64,000 nucleotides of DNA from Sphingomonas sp. CFBP 8760 (GTDB lineage: Bacteria; Pseudomonadota; Alphaproteobacteria; Sphingomonadales; Sphingomonadaceae), in contig NZ_JACYUG010000003.1 in NCBI RefSeq assembly GCF_014841615.1, positions 1 to 64,000 of the forward strand. The letters are read 5' to 3'. Positions 1 to 8,251 of the stretch are shown here, piece by piece. Numbering within the stretch: the stretch's first letter is position 1; every line of letters starts with the position of its first letter. Made by a program: the position numbers and the translations under genes. The notes below the pieces were generated by a model that had not been told where the DNA came from, did no database searches, and was given only the letters and a program-made list of their open reading frames with translations.

Positions 1-117
1 CCTGGACCGGTTCATATCAAACCCGCACCATCAATCGTCGGGACCAAACATCTAGATGATGATTGCCCTGCTATCGAACACCTTGAGTTTTTAATCAAAG
101 GAAGGCACCAAGTGTAA
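1..117 (+). CDS. possible C-terminal end of a hypothetical protein (5' end outside window)
   Basis: Reading frame 1 is open from the first base to a TAA at 115-117, giving 38 residues of varied composition. No start is present, so if real the gene enters from the left. It would converge on and overlap the last 23 bases of the methyltransferase gene. The local sequence is AT-rich, like that gene, so both could belong to one acquired segment. An open stretch this short can occur by chance. I do not recognise the protein. Confidence 0.25.
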   Translation, partial: PGPVHIKPAPSIVGTKHLDDDCPAIEHLEFLIKGRHQV

Positions 118-949
118 AGCTGGGATGGGGGTATTTAAAGCTGTTTTGTGCTAAGGGAATGACAATACCCTCCGGTACGTCAGGCATGAAATAGTTGCCC
201 TGCCACTTATTGGGATTAATCAATTCTGTCTGATATGCGATATAGCTAGAACCGATCGGGATATATGCAACTTCTGTTCCAAACACGGCGTATACCGCCA
301 TATCGACAAAATTGCAGAATTCCATGGTTCCCCTAAGGTGGGTATCCTGAATGATGATTGCATGAAGTCGGTCGCGGATAAAGTACAGCGATGATAGGTC
401 TTTTGTGACCTGCGTAAAATCATGGGCGCCGTCATGATGAATCATGAGCCGATCGGCGTTTCCCGCTTCGACCGTTTTGGCGACATATTGGGGGAGGGAG
501 CCATGGAAAAGGCGGATGCGCTTGGCGGCATCAGGGAATGATCGCCGGATACGTTCATAAGAAAAAAGCAATGCCTGTTCCGAAATGTCGACGATGTCGA
601 AATCGAAATTCATGTGCTCGCTGCAGCCTGCGTTGATCGAAGCCGATCCTCCCATATAGCACCCGACTTCTACCACCCGCTCTACTTCACCATTGGCATT
701 GCGAAGGGCGTCCACGAGATCGACGTAATATTTGGCTGAGCACTGATCCTCATATGGAACGTCAACCTTCCGTACCGCGGCAACAATGCCATCGAAAAGA
801 CGGTTTTTCCCCAAAAAAGGACCCACTTGATCGATGGCTTTGTAGCCACTGAAGATTTCCATACCGATTTTGTCGTTTGGATTTTGCATATCTTCAAGTG
901 ATTGATCTGGGAAAATAAAATCGCCTTTAATGTTTGAAGATGATGACAT
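95..949 (-). CDS. class I SAM-dependent methyltransferase-like protein
   Basis: The 284-residue protein has a Rossmann-type motif I, VVEVGCYMGGSASINAG, near residue 95. This is followed by an acidic strand end (FDIVDIS) and the segment HHDGAHDFTQVTKDL, the pattern of the Methyltransf_24/CmcI-like group of small-molecule or glycan methyltransferases. Two longer starts (a TTG and an ATG just upstream) are possible. I chose the ATG at 949 because GGAGGA sits five bases before it. Base composition is clearly lower in GC than the flagellar genes beside it, suggesting transfer. It follows flgB on the same strand after an AT-rich gap. A role in modifying flagellin or surface glycan would fit the location but is inference. 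The substrate cannot be read from the sequence. Confidence 0.7.
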   Translation of the reverse strand: MSSSSNIKGDFIFPDQSLEDMQNPNDKIGMEIFSGYKAIDQVGPFLGKNRLFDGIVAAVRKVDVPYEDQCSAKYYVDLVDALRNANGEVERVVEVGCYMGGSASINAGCSEHMNFDFDIVDISEQALLFSYERIRRSFPDAAKRIRLFHGSLPQYVAKTVEAGNADRLMIHHDGAHDFTQVTKDLSSLYFIRDRLHAIIIQDTHLRGTMEFCNFVDMAVYAVFGTEVAYIPIGSSYIAYQTELINPNKWQGNYFMPDVPEGIVIPLAQNSFKYPHPSFTLGAFL

Positions 950-1067
950 AACTTCCTCCATCAACTATATCTGAACAGATGAATGATCACGTCTGTGGTG
1001 GTTAATGGTAATATAGCAAGATTTTACTATTTTGGGATTCTAGGCGGGCTATTGTTATCTGCTTGAA
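950..1067 (-). promoter_or_regulatory. AT-rich gap, probable promoter region of the methyltransferase gene
   Basis: This 118-base gap separates the end of flgB from the methyltransferase start and is far richer in A/T than the flagellar DNA. It carries TATATT-like elements on the minus strand and the GGAGGA ribosome site near 950. No convincing -35/-10 pair could be fixed by eye. flgC and fliE, the usual genes after flgB, are absent here. Confidence 0.3.
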
Positions 1068-1499
1068 TTACCCCCCGCCACCGCGGCCCAGCGCGGTCTT
1101 CAACAGCGATTGCTGTTTGCGGTACAGGTTGGTCATCGCGGTGAAATCGGCCTGGACCTGGCCCATTTTCAGCAATTGATCTTCCAGCGTGACGTTGTTG
1201 CCGTCTGGCTTGGTCTCGGTCACGTCATGGTCGAGGACGAGCGAGCCGCCGGTCGGGCGGGCGCCGAGCGCGGCCATGCCGGCGGTAAGCTCCACCCGCG
1301 GGCGCGCGACGCGGGGTGCACCGCCGCCTGCGTGCTGCTGCGCCAGCAACGCCGAAAAATCGGGCGCGCGGACCTCGTGCGCCTTGTAGCCGGGGGTTTC
1401 CGAATTCGCGATGTTCTGGGCGATCACGCGCTGGCGCTCGCTTAAGTGTTTCATCTCGCGCGCGATGCCGCCGAGGATCGAGGGAACGCCGTCCGCCAT
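1068..1499 (-). CDS. flgB: flagellar basal-body rod protein FlgB
   Basis: FlgB is a proximal-rod subunit in the periplasmic part of the flagellar basal body. The 143-residue protein has the N-terminal rod/hook signature QNIANSETPGYKA at residues 28-40 and a C-terminal amphipathic helix with the spacing of rod proteins. Its length is normal for FlgB. Its ATG lies four bases after the TGA of the large FlaEY-like gene, so the two are probably co-transcribed. The usual partners flgC and fliE do not follow; the next gene on this strand is an AT-rich methyltransferase gene. The call is secure. Confidence 0.92.
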   Translation of the reverse strand: MADGVPSILGGIAREMKHLSERQRVIAQNIANSETPGYKAHEVRAPDFSALLAQQHAGGGAPRVARPRVELTAGMAALGARPTGGSLVLDHDVTETKPDGNNVTLEDQLLKMGQVQADFTAMTNLYRKQQSLLKTALGRGGGG

Positions 1500-1503
1500 G
1501 ATG

Positions 1504-4251
1504 TCAGAATCCCGTAAAGGTGGTGCCGCCGGACAGGCGGGAGAGCGCAGCCTGATAGTTCTTTAACTGCGCCTGTTGGACCGCGGTGGAGCCGCCCTTG
1601 CGGCTGCTCGTGGTGGGGGTGTCGACCAGCGTGGCCTTGGTGTCGTCCCAGTAGAGCGAGCGATAGGCGGACTGGGTGAACGAGATCGCCTGCTTGATCC
1701 GCGTCAGCGAATTCGCCGCCTCCGCCTTGGTGTCGAGCCTGAGCGAGGTGCTGAGGTCGAGGCCGAAGCTGCCGCCCGGACGTACCTTGGGCGCGTCGTC
1801 GGCCAGGGTGGCGGGGGCGCTGATCCGGCGCGCATCGAGCCCGAGCTTGGCGAGTGCGTTCTTGTCGCCATTGCCGGCGATCAACTGGATCTCGTTGCCC
1901 GGCTTCACGTCGATGCGCAGGGAACGGCCGCCGTCCTTCGACGGCATCGTCACCGTGGCGACGCGGGTGCCGATCAATTCCCGAACACGGTTGCTGAAGC
2001 TTGTCAGCGTGTCGTTCTCGTTGATCGTGATCTTGCGCAGCGCGCCGCCGTTCACGCGGATCGAGAATTCGTCGCCAGCGCGTAGCGAGGTCTGCGCTTC
2101 AAGCTTTACCGAATCGGTCGGGGTCAGCGTGCCGCGGCTCAGGCCAAGCGCGCCGAGCACGCTGCCGCCGCCCTCGATCGCCGACAGGCGCACGCCGCCG
2201 CTGGCCGCATCGAAATTGCCGAACTGGCGCGTGCTGGCGACCGCGCCGGTGGCGGCATCGATCCGGGCGACGAAGGCGTCGGTGGTACCGGTCTTCGCAT
2301 CCGCCCCGATCGTGCCGGTGGTGCGTCCGCCGAGATAGATCGATCCGTCTAGGAAGGCGACGCTGTCGACCTGGTCCTCGCCGGTCGTCCCGACATAGGT
2401 GACCTTCGCGCCGGCCAGCCCGGCGTCGACCCGCGCGACGAAGCCGTCGCGCGATCCGGCGAGGCCGTTGGTGCCGGTGACGGTGCCGGTGCCGCTCAAC
2501 GTCGCCTCGGTCGCGCCCGCCACTGCGATGGTGCCGTCCGCCGCCACCGCGATCGCGCGCGCATCGGCGCGGCCGAGATTGAGCGAGCCGAGATCGGTCG
2601 ACAGGGCGGCGGGATCGATCCGGCGCAGCTTGGCATCGCCATTCTCGCCGGTCAGTACCAGCAGCTTGCCGTCGTTACCGAACGCCAGCGCCTTCACCTG
2701 ATCGCTGCCGCCGCTGTTGATCGTGCGCCGTTCGACCAGTTTTCCCGTGGCATCGAGCCGGGCGAGATAGGCGTCGCCACCGCCCGTGTCGCTGCGCCCG
2801 CCGACATAGATCGCGCCGTCCGCCCCGACCGCGACCGCATTGGCCGATTCGGTGCCGAGCGCGCGTATCGAGGTCGAGAAGGTCTCGTCGCCATTGGCAT
2901 CGAAGCGGACGACGAGCATGTCGCCATCGCTGGAATTGCCGTCCAGCGTTCCCTTGATCGATCCGGCGACGACGATGCCGCCGTCGGGCGCCACCGTCAC
3001 CGCCGCGCCTTCGGCCTTGCCGCCCGCGCCCAGCGTGCGCGACCAGACGATCTTACCCTCGCTGTCCACCTTGGTCAGCAACAGGTCGTCCTGCCCGTCG
3101 GAACGGTTGGCGCCGACATCGCCTGCGCTGGTGCCGACGACGTAGCTGAATCCCTGGCGATCGGTGGCGATCGCATTGCTGCGCGTATCGGCGGCGATGG
3201 TGGTCGCCTTCACCTTCTTGGGGTCCGCTTCGGCGGCGATCTGCTGGCGTTCGGTGGCGGCGCGGTCGACCGCGCTGATCGTATCGAAGGTACTGCGGTC
3301 GAGCGTACCGGCGGGATCGTCGAGTCGGGTGATGCGGGTCGCGGTCTTGCCGTCGGTCGGCGTCATGTCACCGGCGATCATCAACGCGTCCTGCCCGCCG
3401 ACCTGATCGATCGCCACCGTCTCGAATCCGGCCCGCTGGATCGACAGGCCCCATTTCTCGCCGGATTTGGCAGGTACCATCTTGACCGAGGGCCAGCGCG
3501 GCTCCGGCTTGCCATCGGTGCCCATCACCGGATCGCCGTTCGCATCGCGTTTCGGTACGGCGGCGATCGCCGCGTTGACCGCGTCGGACACGCTGTCCAG
3601 CGTCGGCGGCTGCGGCGTGGTCGACAGGTCCACCTCGACGATGTCGGCGGCGGCCCCGGGCATCGACAGGGTGATGCGCAGTTTCTCCTGCCCCGTCACG
3701 CCGGCCAGCGCGCCGTCGCGGGTATCGCGCACGCCCTTGCCCGGAATCGTCGCGGCACTGGTGGTGGCGGTGGATTTGATCCCCACCGTCTGTGCCTGCC
3801 GCGCGGTCTTGGTGAAGGCGATGTCGACCAGGTCGGACGGGGCGGATGACAGGAAGGTCTGGAGATCGGCCAGTCCCTTGGCGAAGCTGTTCTGCAGCAG
3901 CACGCGTTCGGCGCTGCTGGTGGTGCCCTTGGCGGCGCTTTCCGCCAGCACGCGCAACCGGTCCAGCGCCTTGTACGTCGTGAAGCTGGTCTGCACGTCC
4001 TGGGGCAGCGCGCCGATACCGGCCGCCGGCTTGTCGATGATCGTCTTCATCCCCTTGATCGTGGTGATCTGGGTGGAGATGGAGGTGGTGGCAGGGGCCG
4101 CCTTCCACGGTGCCTCGGTCGGCGCGGTGGTGAAGGCGGCCTTCGCCTTGCGTTGCGCGCGCGTTTCGATCGACGGCGCGGTATAGTCCGCGAAACCGTT
4201 CGTCCCCGACAGGATGCTCAGGCCGACCAGCCCGCTCGTGTAATCGGCCAT
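1504..4251 (-). CDS. large FlaEY-like flagellar protein with beta-propeller (SBBP-type) repeats
   Basis: This 915-residue protein has no obvious signal peptide. Roughly residues 385-710 form a run of ~45-residue repeats of the pattern ...DGxIYVGGRS...DAYLARLDATGK..., typical of SBBP beta-propeller repeats. Around residues 730-810 is a segment resembling the flagellin hook-IN motif (FSIRVNGGALRKITINEND, then a VATVTMP strand). The C-terminus is Ala/Ser-rich and helical. The architecture recalls Caulobacter FlaEY, a protein reported to influence flagellin levels; that link is from memory and tentative. I preferred the ATG at 4251 over one ten codons upstream because AAGGAGG lies ten bases before it. 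The gene is followed immediately by flgB and is divergent from fliG. It could instead be a hook- or flagellin-associated structural protein. Confidence 0.6.
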   Translation of the reverse strand: MADYTSGLVGLSILSGTNGFADYTAPSIETRAQRKAKAAFTTAPTEAPWKAAPATTSISTQITTIKGMKTIIDKPAAGIGALPQDVQTSFTTYKALDRLRVLAESAAKGTTSSAERVLLQNSFAKGLADLQTFLSSAPSDLVDIAFTKTARQAQTVGIKSTATTSAATIPGKGVRDTRDGALAGVTGQEKLRITLSMPGAAADIVEVDLSTTPQPPTLDSVSDAVNAAIAAVPKRDANGDPVMGTDGKPEPRWPSVKMVPAKSGEKWGLSIQRAGFETVAIDQVGGQDALMIAGDMTPTDGKTATRITRLDDPAGTLDRSTFDTISAVDRAATERQQIAAEADPKKVKATTIAADTRSNAIATDRQGFSYVVGTSAGDVGANRSDGQDDLLLTKVDSEGKIVWSRTLGAGGKAEGAAVTVAPDGGIVVAGSIKGTLDGNSSDGDMLVVRFDANGDETFSTSIRALGTESANAVAVGADGAIYVGGRSDTGGGDAYLARLDATGKLVERRTINSGGSDQVKALAFGNDGKLLVLTGENGDAKLRRIDPAALSTDLGSLNLGRADARAIAVAADGTIAVAGATEATLSGTGTVTGTNGLAGSRDGFVARVDAGLAGAKVTYVGTTGEDQVDSVAFLDGSIYLGGRTTGTIGADAKTGTTDAFVARIDAATGAVASTRQFGNFDAASGGVRLSAIEGGGSVLGALGLSRGTLTPTDSVKLEAQTSLRAGDEFSIRVNGGALRKITINENDTLTSFSNRVRELIGTRVATVTMPSKDGGRSLRIDVKPGNEIQLIAGNGDKNALAKLGLDARRISAPATLADDAPKVRPGGSFGLDLSTSLRLDTKAEAANSLTRIKQAISFTQSAYRSLYWDDTKATLVDTPTTSSRKGGSTAVQQAQLKNYQAALSRLSGGTTFTGF

Positions 4252-4359
4252 CGTGTGATTGCCTCCTTGCCCGCCCGTCATGCCCGGACTTTCCTATAAT
4301 AGGATGAACGATCCCTGTTCGGCCTGCCGGTCGTCGGGATCATCCGCAGGAGCGACGTG
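4252..4359. promoter_or_regulatory. divergent flagellar promoter region with a 13-bp palindrome
   Basis: The gap between the divergent FlaEY-like gene and fliG holds TCCTATAATAGGA at 4292-4304, six-base arms around a central A. It contains TATAAT reading toward fliG and TATTAT reading the other way. No good -35 box or sigma-54 (-24/-12) element is visible. Ribosome sites lie at both ends: AAGGAGG for the minus gene and AGGAG for fliG. Two-way promoter or operator function is inferred from position and symmetry. Confidence 0.45.
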
Positions 4360-5382
4360 ATGATACTGGCCGAACCCCCGGAACTGAAGCGTTATGGTGG
4401 CATCGAACGTGCCGCGGCGCTGATGCTGGTGCTGGGCAAGGATCACGGCGCGCAGATCTGGGAGCATCTGTCGGTCGACGAGATCAAGGAATTGTCGGCG
4501 ACGATCTCGACGCTCGGTCGCGTGCCCTCCGCTGCGGCGGAGCATCTGCTGATCGCCTTCGCGGGCGAGGTATCGGCGATGAACGCGCTGCATGGTTCGT
4601 TCGAGACGACCGAACGGCTGCTCGACGGCATCCTGCCCACCGATCGCGTGCGCGAGATCATGGAGGATATTCGCGGCCCCGCCGGGCGGACGATGTGGGA
4701 CAAGCTGTCCAACGTGTCCGAAGCGGTGCTCGCCGGCTATCTGAAGAACGAATATCCGCAGACCGTGGCGGTCATCCTGTCCAAGCTGAAGGCGGATCAC
4801 GCCGCCCGCGTGCTGGGCCAGTTGCCGCGCGAGATCGCGATCGACGTCGTGCAGCGGATGCTGCGAATGGAGACGGTGCAGAAGGACGTGCTGCTCCAGG
4901 TCGAACAGACGCTGCGCAGCGAATTCATGAGCAACCTGTCGCGCGCCCAGCGCCGCGACCCGCACGAGGCGATGGCCGAGGTGTTCAACGCGATGGACCG
5001 GTCGACCGAACAGTCGATCCTGGGGTCGCTCGACGAACATGCGCCGGAATCGGCGGAGCGGATCCGCGCGCTGATGTTCACCTTCGAGGATCTGGGCAGC
5101 CTGATCCCCACGGCGGTGTCGGCGATCGTCCGTCAGGCGGACAAGCGCCAGATGGCGCTGGCGCTGAAGGGCGCGCCGGATCACATCCGCCAGCTGTTCA
5201 TGAGCACGATGACCGAACGCTCCGCCAAGCTGATGCGCGAGGACATGGCCGGCATGGGGCCGGTGCGCGCCCGCGATTGCGAGGAGGCGCAGACCGCACT
5301 CGTCCGACTGGCCAAGTCGCTGGCGGATCGTGGCGAGATCGTGCTCGCCGATCCCAAGAGCGACGATGCGATGATCGTCTGA
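4360..5382 (+). CDS. fliG: flagellar motor switch protein FliG
   Basis: FliG links the MS ring (FliF) to the C ring and contacts the stator. The 340-residue protein contains the middle-domain EHPQ-type motif as EYPQ at 131-134, followed by TVAVILSKL. The C-terminal domain carries the charged torque helix around KLMREDMAGMGPVRARDCEEAQ. A GTG codon directly precedes the chosen ATG; AGGAG seven bases upstream favours the ATG at 4360. It is the first gene of the plus-strand flagellar run, with fliH starting ten bases after it. fliG before fliF reverses the common fliF-fliG order. The call is secure. Confidence 0.95.
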   Translation: MILAEPPELKRYGGIERAAALMLVLGKDHGAQIWEHLSVDEIKELSATISTLGRVPSAAAEHLLIAFAGEVSAMNALHGSFETTERLLDGILPTDRVREIMEDIRGPAGRTMWDKLSNVSEAVLAGYLKNEYPQTVAVILSKLKADHAARVLGQLPREIAIDVVQRMLRMETVQKDVLLQVEQTLRSEFMSNLSRAQRRDPHEAMAEVFNAMDRSTEQSILGSLDEHAPESAERIRALMFTFEDLGSLIPTAVSAIVRQADKRQMALALKGAPDHIRQLFMSTMTERSAKLMREDMAGMGPVRARDCEEAQTALVRLAKSLADRGEIVLADPKSDDAMIV

Positions 5383-5392
5383 GGATAGCGCG

Positions 5393-6061
5393 ATGGACAC
5401 CTCCTTCCACATCCGCCCCTTCGCGTTCGACAAGGTATTCGAGGCGATCGGCGAGGGGCCGCTGCCGCTGGGGCCGGACGACGATATCGACATGGCGCTG
5501 CGCGTCGCCGCGCTGGAGGCCGAGCTGGCGATGGCGCGGCACGGCTTTAACGAGGAACTGGGCCGCGCCCGCGCCGACGGGTTCGAGGCGGGGCTGAGTC
5601 ATGCCCGGACCGAGCGGGATGCCGCGCTGCTGATCGCCGCCGATGGCCTCCATGCCGCGATCGAGGGCATCGACGCGCATCTGGAGCAGGTCGCCGGCGA
5701 TCTGGCGCAGGAAGCCGCCGCCGTGGCACACGCCGCCGCCGAGCAGCTGGCGGCGCGCGCGCTGACCGAACTGCCCGCCGCCGCGATCGACGAGGCGATC
5801 GGCCGTGTCCTGCGCCAGGTCGCGCGGGGCCAGGAAATCCAGGTCGCGGTCGCGCCCGCGCTGGTCGCGGAGATGGAGCAACTGATCGCGGTGCGCCAGA
5901 ATGGCGATCGTCGCCGGCTGGCGATCACCGTCGTCGCCGATGGCACGCTGCAACCGGGCGACGCGCACATCAACTGGGAACAGGGCGGCGTGATCCTCGA
6001 CGCCGCCGCCCGCGCCGCCGTGGTGCGCGACGCACTGGACGCGCTGCTGCCCGCGCCCTGA
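5393..6061 (+). CDS. fliH: flagellar export regulator FliH-like
   Basis: The 222-residue protein matches the FliH/SctL pattern. Its N-terminus is divergent, an Ala/Glu/Arg-rich helix follows with spaced small residues (roughly 35-110), and the C-terminal domain contains ...QVAVAPALVAEMEQL... and DGTLQPGDAHINWEQGGVILDA. The last segment resembles the conserved 'D..L..G.C.VE...G..D' ending of FliH. FliH binds the FliI ATPase and holds it at the export gate, but fliI is not in this window. The gene starts ten bases after fliG. The ending and the position make the call good despite low sequence conservation in this family. Confidence 0.85.
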   Translation: MDTSFHIRPFAFDKVFEAIGEGPLPLGPDDDIDMALRVAALEAELAMARHGFNEELGRARADGFEAGLSHARTERDAALLIAADGLHAAIEGIDAHLEQVAGDLAQEAAAVAHAAAEQLAARALTELPAAAIDEAIGRVLRQVARGQEIQVAVAPALVAEMEQLIAVRQNGDRRRLAITVVADGTLQPGDAHINWEQGGVILDAAARAAVVRDALDALLPAP

Positions 6062-6095
6062 CGCCCGTCGCGATCCGTCACGCCCGATCTACGTC

Positions 6096-6125
6096 GCGCC
6101 ATCCCGGCCTTTGCCGGGGTGGCGC
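6096..6125 (+). terminator. hairpin after fliH, probably a solo family-A palindrome
   Basis: GCGCCATCCCGGC and GCCGGGGTGGCGC form a 13-pair stem with one G-T wobble and a CTTT loop. No clear T tract follows, so this is not a classical Rho-independent terminator. The core CCCGGCCTTTGCCGGGGTGG is nearly the head of the repeat found near 18.7, 19.1, 24.5 and 42.8 kb, so it looks like a solo copy of that family. It may weaken read-through between fliH and fliF. The remaining gap to fliF holds CTTCTATAAAG near 6232, a possible promoter remnant. Confidence 0.4.
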
Positions 6126-6279
6126 GTATCGTTTGGGATAACGACGTCGGCGGCGGGGCGGCAGGATTTCTCCATCCATTACACTGACCCGGCAAGTTTT
6201 TCCGGCCGGCACAAACTGCCGCCCCCCGCGCCTTCTATAAAGAAACCAGACGCCGCCGTCGTGACGTTTGGAGCAAGGC

Positions 6280-7887
6280 TTGGACCAGGTCCGTACAATG
6301 TTCGCCCAGATCGGGCGCCAGCGCCTGATAATCATGGGTGTGGTCGCGGCCGTCATGCTGGGCGTGCTGGCGATGGTCGCCACCCGTGGCGGCGATGGCC
6401 CGATGGGTTTCCTCTACACCGATCTCGATCCCGCCGCGGCGCAGTCGATCGCGGAAAAACTAAAGGCGCAGAACGTCGCCTTCCAGCTGTCCGCCGACGG
6501 CACCTCGATCATGGCGCCCGAGGAGAAGCTGGCCGAACTGCGCATGAGCATGGCCGGCGAGAAGCTGGGCGGCAAGATCGGTTACGACGTGCTGGACGAG
6601 GAGGAGCCGTTCGGCGTTTCCGCCAGCCGCGCCAAGATGAACGAGACGCGCGCGATCGAGGGCGAACTGTCCCGCTCGATCGCCACGCTCCAGAACGTGT
6701 CGAGCGCGCGCGTCCACCTCGTCATGCCCGAACGCGCGCTGTTCGCGACGACGCCGACCAAGGCGAGCGCGGCGGTGACGGTGAAGACCAAGGGCCGCCT
6801 GCCGGCCGAGGCGGTGCAGTCGATCCGCTATCTCGTCGCCTCGTCCGTACCCGATCTGGTGCCCGAATCGATCTCGATCGTCGACCAGACCGGCGCGTTG
6901 CTGGCCCGTGCCGGCGATGCCTCGACGATGGGCGCGAGCGGCGCCGACGAGCGCCAGGCGCAGGTCGAGGGCAAGCTGCGCGACGAAGTCGAGGCGCTGC
7001 TCCAGCCGATCGTCGGCGAGGGTAAGGTCCGCGCCGAAGTGTCCGCCGATATCGATCGCGACCAGACGCAGGAGGAATCCGACGTCTTCGATCCCGACAA
7101 GCAGGTGATCGCGCATCAGGTGTCGGTCGGCAGCAAGAACCAGTCGAGCGACAACCAGCCCGGCCCGGAAGGCGCCAGCGTCGCCCAGCAGCTGCCCGAG
7201 GCACAGGGCCAGCCCGCCACCCCCGGCAGCAGCCGCACCGAAGGCCGCGAGGAAACGTCGGAGGACACTACCTACGACAACAGCAAGACGCACAGCGTCG
7301 TGCTGCGCGGCCCCGGCCGGATCAAGCGGCTGACCGTCGCGGTGATGGTCGATGGCGGCGCGAAGGGCCTGCCCCAGCCGCAGATCCAGCGGCTGACCCG
7401 GCTGGTCGAGAACGCGGTCGGTATCGATGCGGCGCGGGGCGACAGTGTGGTGATCGAAAGCATGGCGTTCGCCGCGACCGATACCGGTGACGAGCCATCG
7501 ATGCTCGACAAGCTGCCGACCGACCAGATCGTCGGCTTCCTGAAGCTGGCGCTGATCGCCGCGGTCGGGCTGGTCGCGATCCGGATGATCCGTCCGTCGG
7601 GTGCCGCGGTTCCCGCGCTCGCCGCCGCCGGTGTCGATGGCGGGACGACCGCGGGGGCGCTGGCCGGTCCCGACCCCGTGACCGGCGAACCCGCCGCGCT
7701 TCCCGGTCCGGACGATGCCGCTGGCGCCCAGCGCCGGCTTCCCAGCCTCCAGGGGCTGGATGACGAGATCGCGCTCGCCCAGGTCGACGGGCGGGTGAAG
7801 ATGAGTGCGCTGCAGCGCGTTGGCGATGCGATCTCCGCATCCCCGACCGAAGCAGCGGCGGTGGTCCGCCAGTGGATGAATTCGTGA
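6280..7887 (+). CDS. fliF: flagellar MS-ring protein FliF
   Basis: FliF forms the membrane-embedded MS ring on which the flagellum is built. The protein has an N-terminal membrane helix (about residues 16-35, IIMGVVAAVMLGVLAMVA). The ring-building domain follows (FLYTDLDPAAAQSIAEKL; SRAKMNETRAIEGELSRSI; ARVHLVMPER), then a disordered Q/S/G-rich segment and a second membrane helix near residues 417-437. It ends with the cytoplasmic tail that binds FliG. No ATG is well placed. The TTG at 6280 is preceded by GGAG at six bases and is preferred, with TTG 6268 and ATG 6298 as alternatives. The length is normal for FliF. fliN follows after 11 bases. Confidence 0.93.
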   Translation: MDQVRTMFAQIGRQRLIIMGVVAAVMLGVLAMVATRGGDGPMGFLYTDLDPAAAQSIAEKLKAQNVAFQLSADGTSIMAPEEKLAELRMSMAGEKLGGKIGYDVLDEEEPFGVSASRAKMNETRAIEGELSRSIATLQNVSSARVHLVMPERALFATTPTKASAAVTVKTKGRLPAEAVQSIRYLVASSVPDLVPESISIVDQTGALLARAGDASTMGASGADERQAQVEGKLRDEVEALLQPIVGEGKVRAEVSADIDRDQTQEESDVFDPDKQVIAHQVSVGSKNQSSDNQPGPEGASVAQQLPEAQGQPATPGSSRTEGREETSEDTTYDNSKTHSVVLRGPGRIKRLTVAVMVDGGAKGLPQPQIQRLTRLVENAVGIDAARGDSVVIESMAFAATDTGDEPSMLDKLPTDQIVGFLKLALIAAVGLVAIRMIRPSGAAVPALAAAGVDGGTTAGALAGPDPVTGEPAALPGPDDAAGAQRRLPSLQGLDDEIALAQVDGRVKMSALQRVGDAISASPTEAAAVVRQWMNS

Positions 7888-7898
7888 TGGAGACTTCG

Positions 7899-8246
7899 AT
7901 GAGCGACCTGTCCCCCGCCCTGCAACCGGACATCCCCGGTACGGATGTCGGATCGATGCTGGAGGAATTCGCCAGCGCCCCGCGTCAGGCGGATGACGAA
8001 CTGCTGACCGGACTGGAGGCCGTGTTCGACGTGCCGGTGAAGGTGCAGGCGGTACTGGGCCGGTCGCGGATGCCGATCGGCGACCTGCTGCGCCTGAAGG
8101 CCGGGATGGTGATGGAACTGGATCGCCGCGTCGGCGAACCCGTCGACATCTTCGTCAACGACCGCCTGATCGCGCGTGGCGAGGTGGTGATGATCGACGA
8201 CTCGCTGGGCGTGACGCTCACCGAAATCGTGCAGCAGGAGCGTTGA
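7899..8246 (+). CDS. fliN: flagellar motor switch protein FliN
   Basis: FliN is the C-ring component at the base of the switch. The 115-residue protein contains a single SpoA/FliN domain: VFDVPVKVQAVLGRSRMPIG, then LLRLKAGMVMELDR, GEPVDIFVNDRLIARGEV and the terminal VTLTEIVQ. In-frame upstream starts exist, overlapping the end of fliF. The ATG at 7899 has GGAG six bases upstream and is chosen. The length fits a short FliN rather than FliY. It lies between fliF and the flbD-like regulator gene. The call is secure. Confidence 0.93.
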   Translation: MSDLSPALQPDIPGTDVGSMLEEFASAPRQADDELLTGLEAVFDVPVKVQAVLGRSRMPIGDLLRLKAGMVMELDRRVGEPVDIFVNDRLIARGEVVMIDDSLGVTLTEIVQQER

Positions 8247-8251
8247 TTTCC

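Noticed and set aside
6205..6240. Possible sigma-54 promoter before fliF (CCGGCACAAACTGCC)
   Set aside because: The GG-to-GC distance is eight bases, not the ten required between the -24 and -12 elements.
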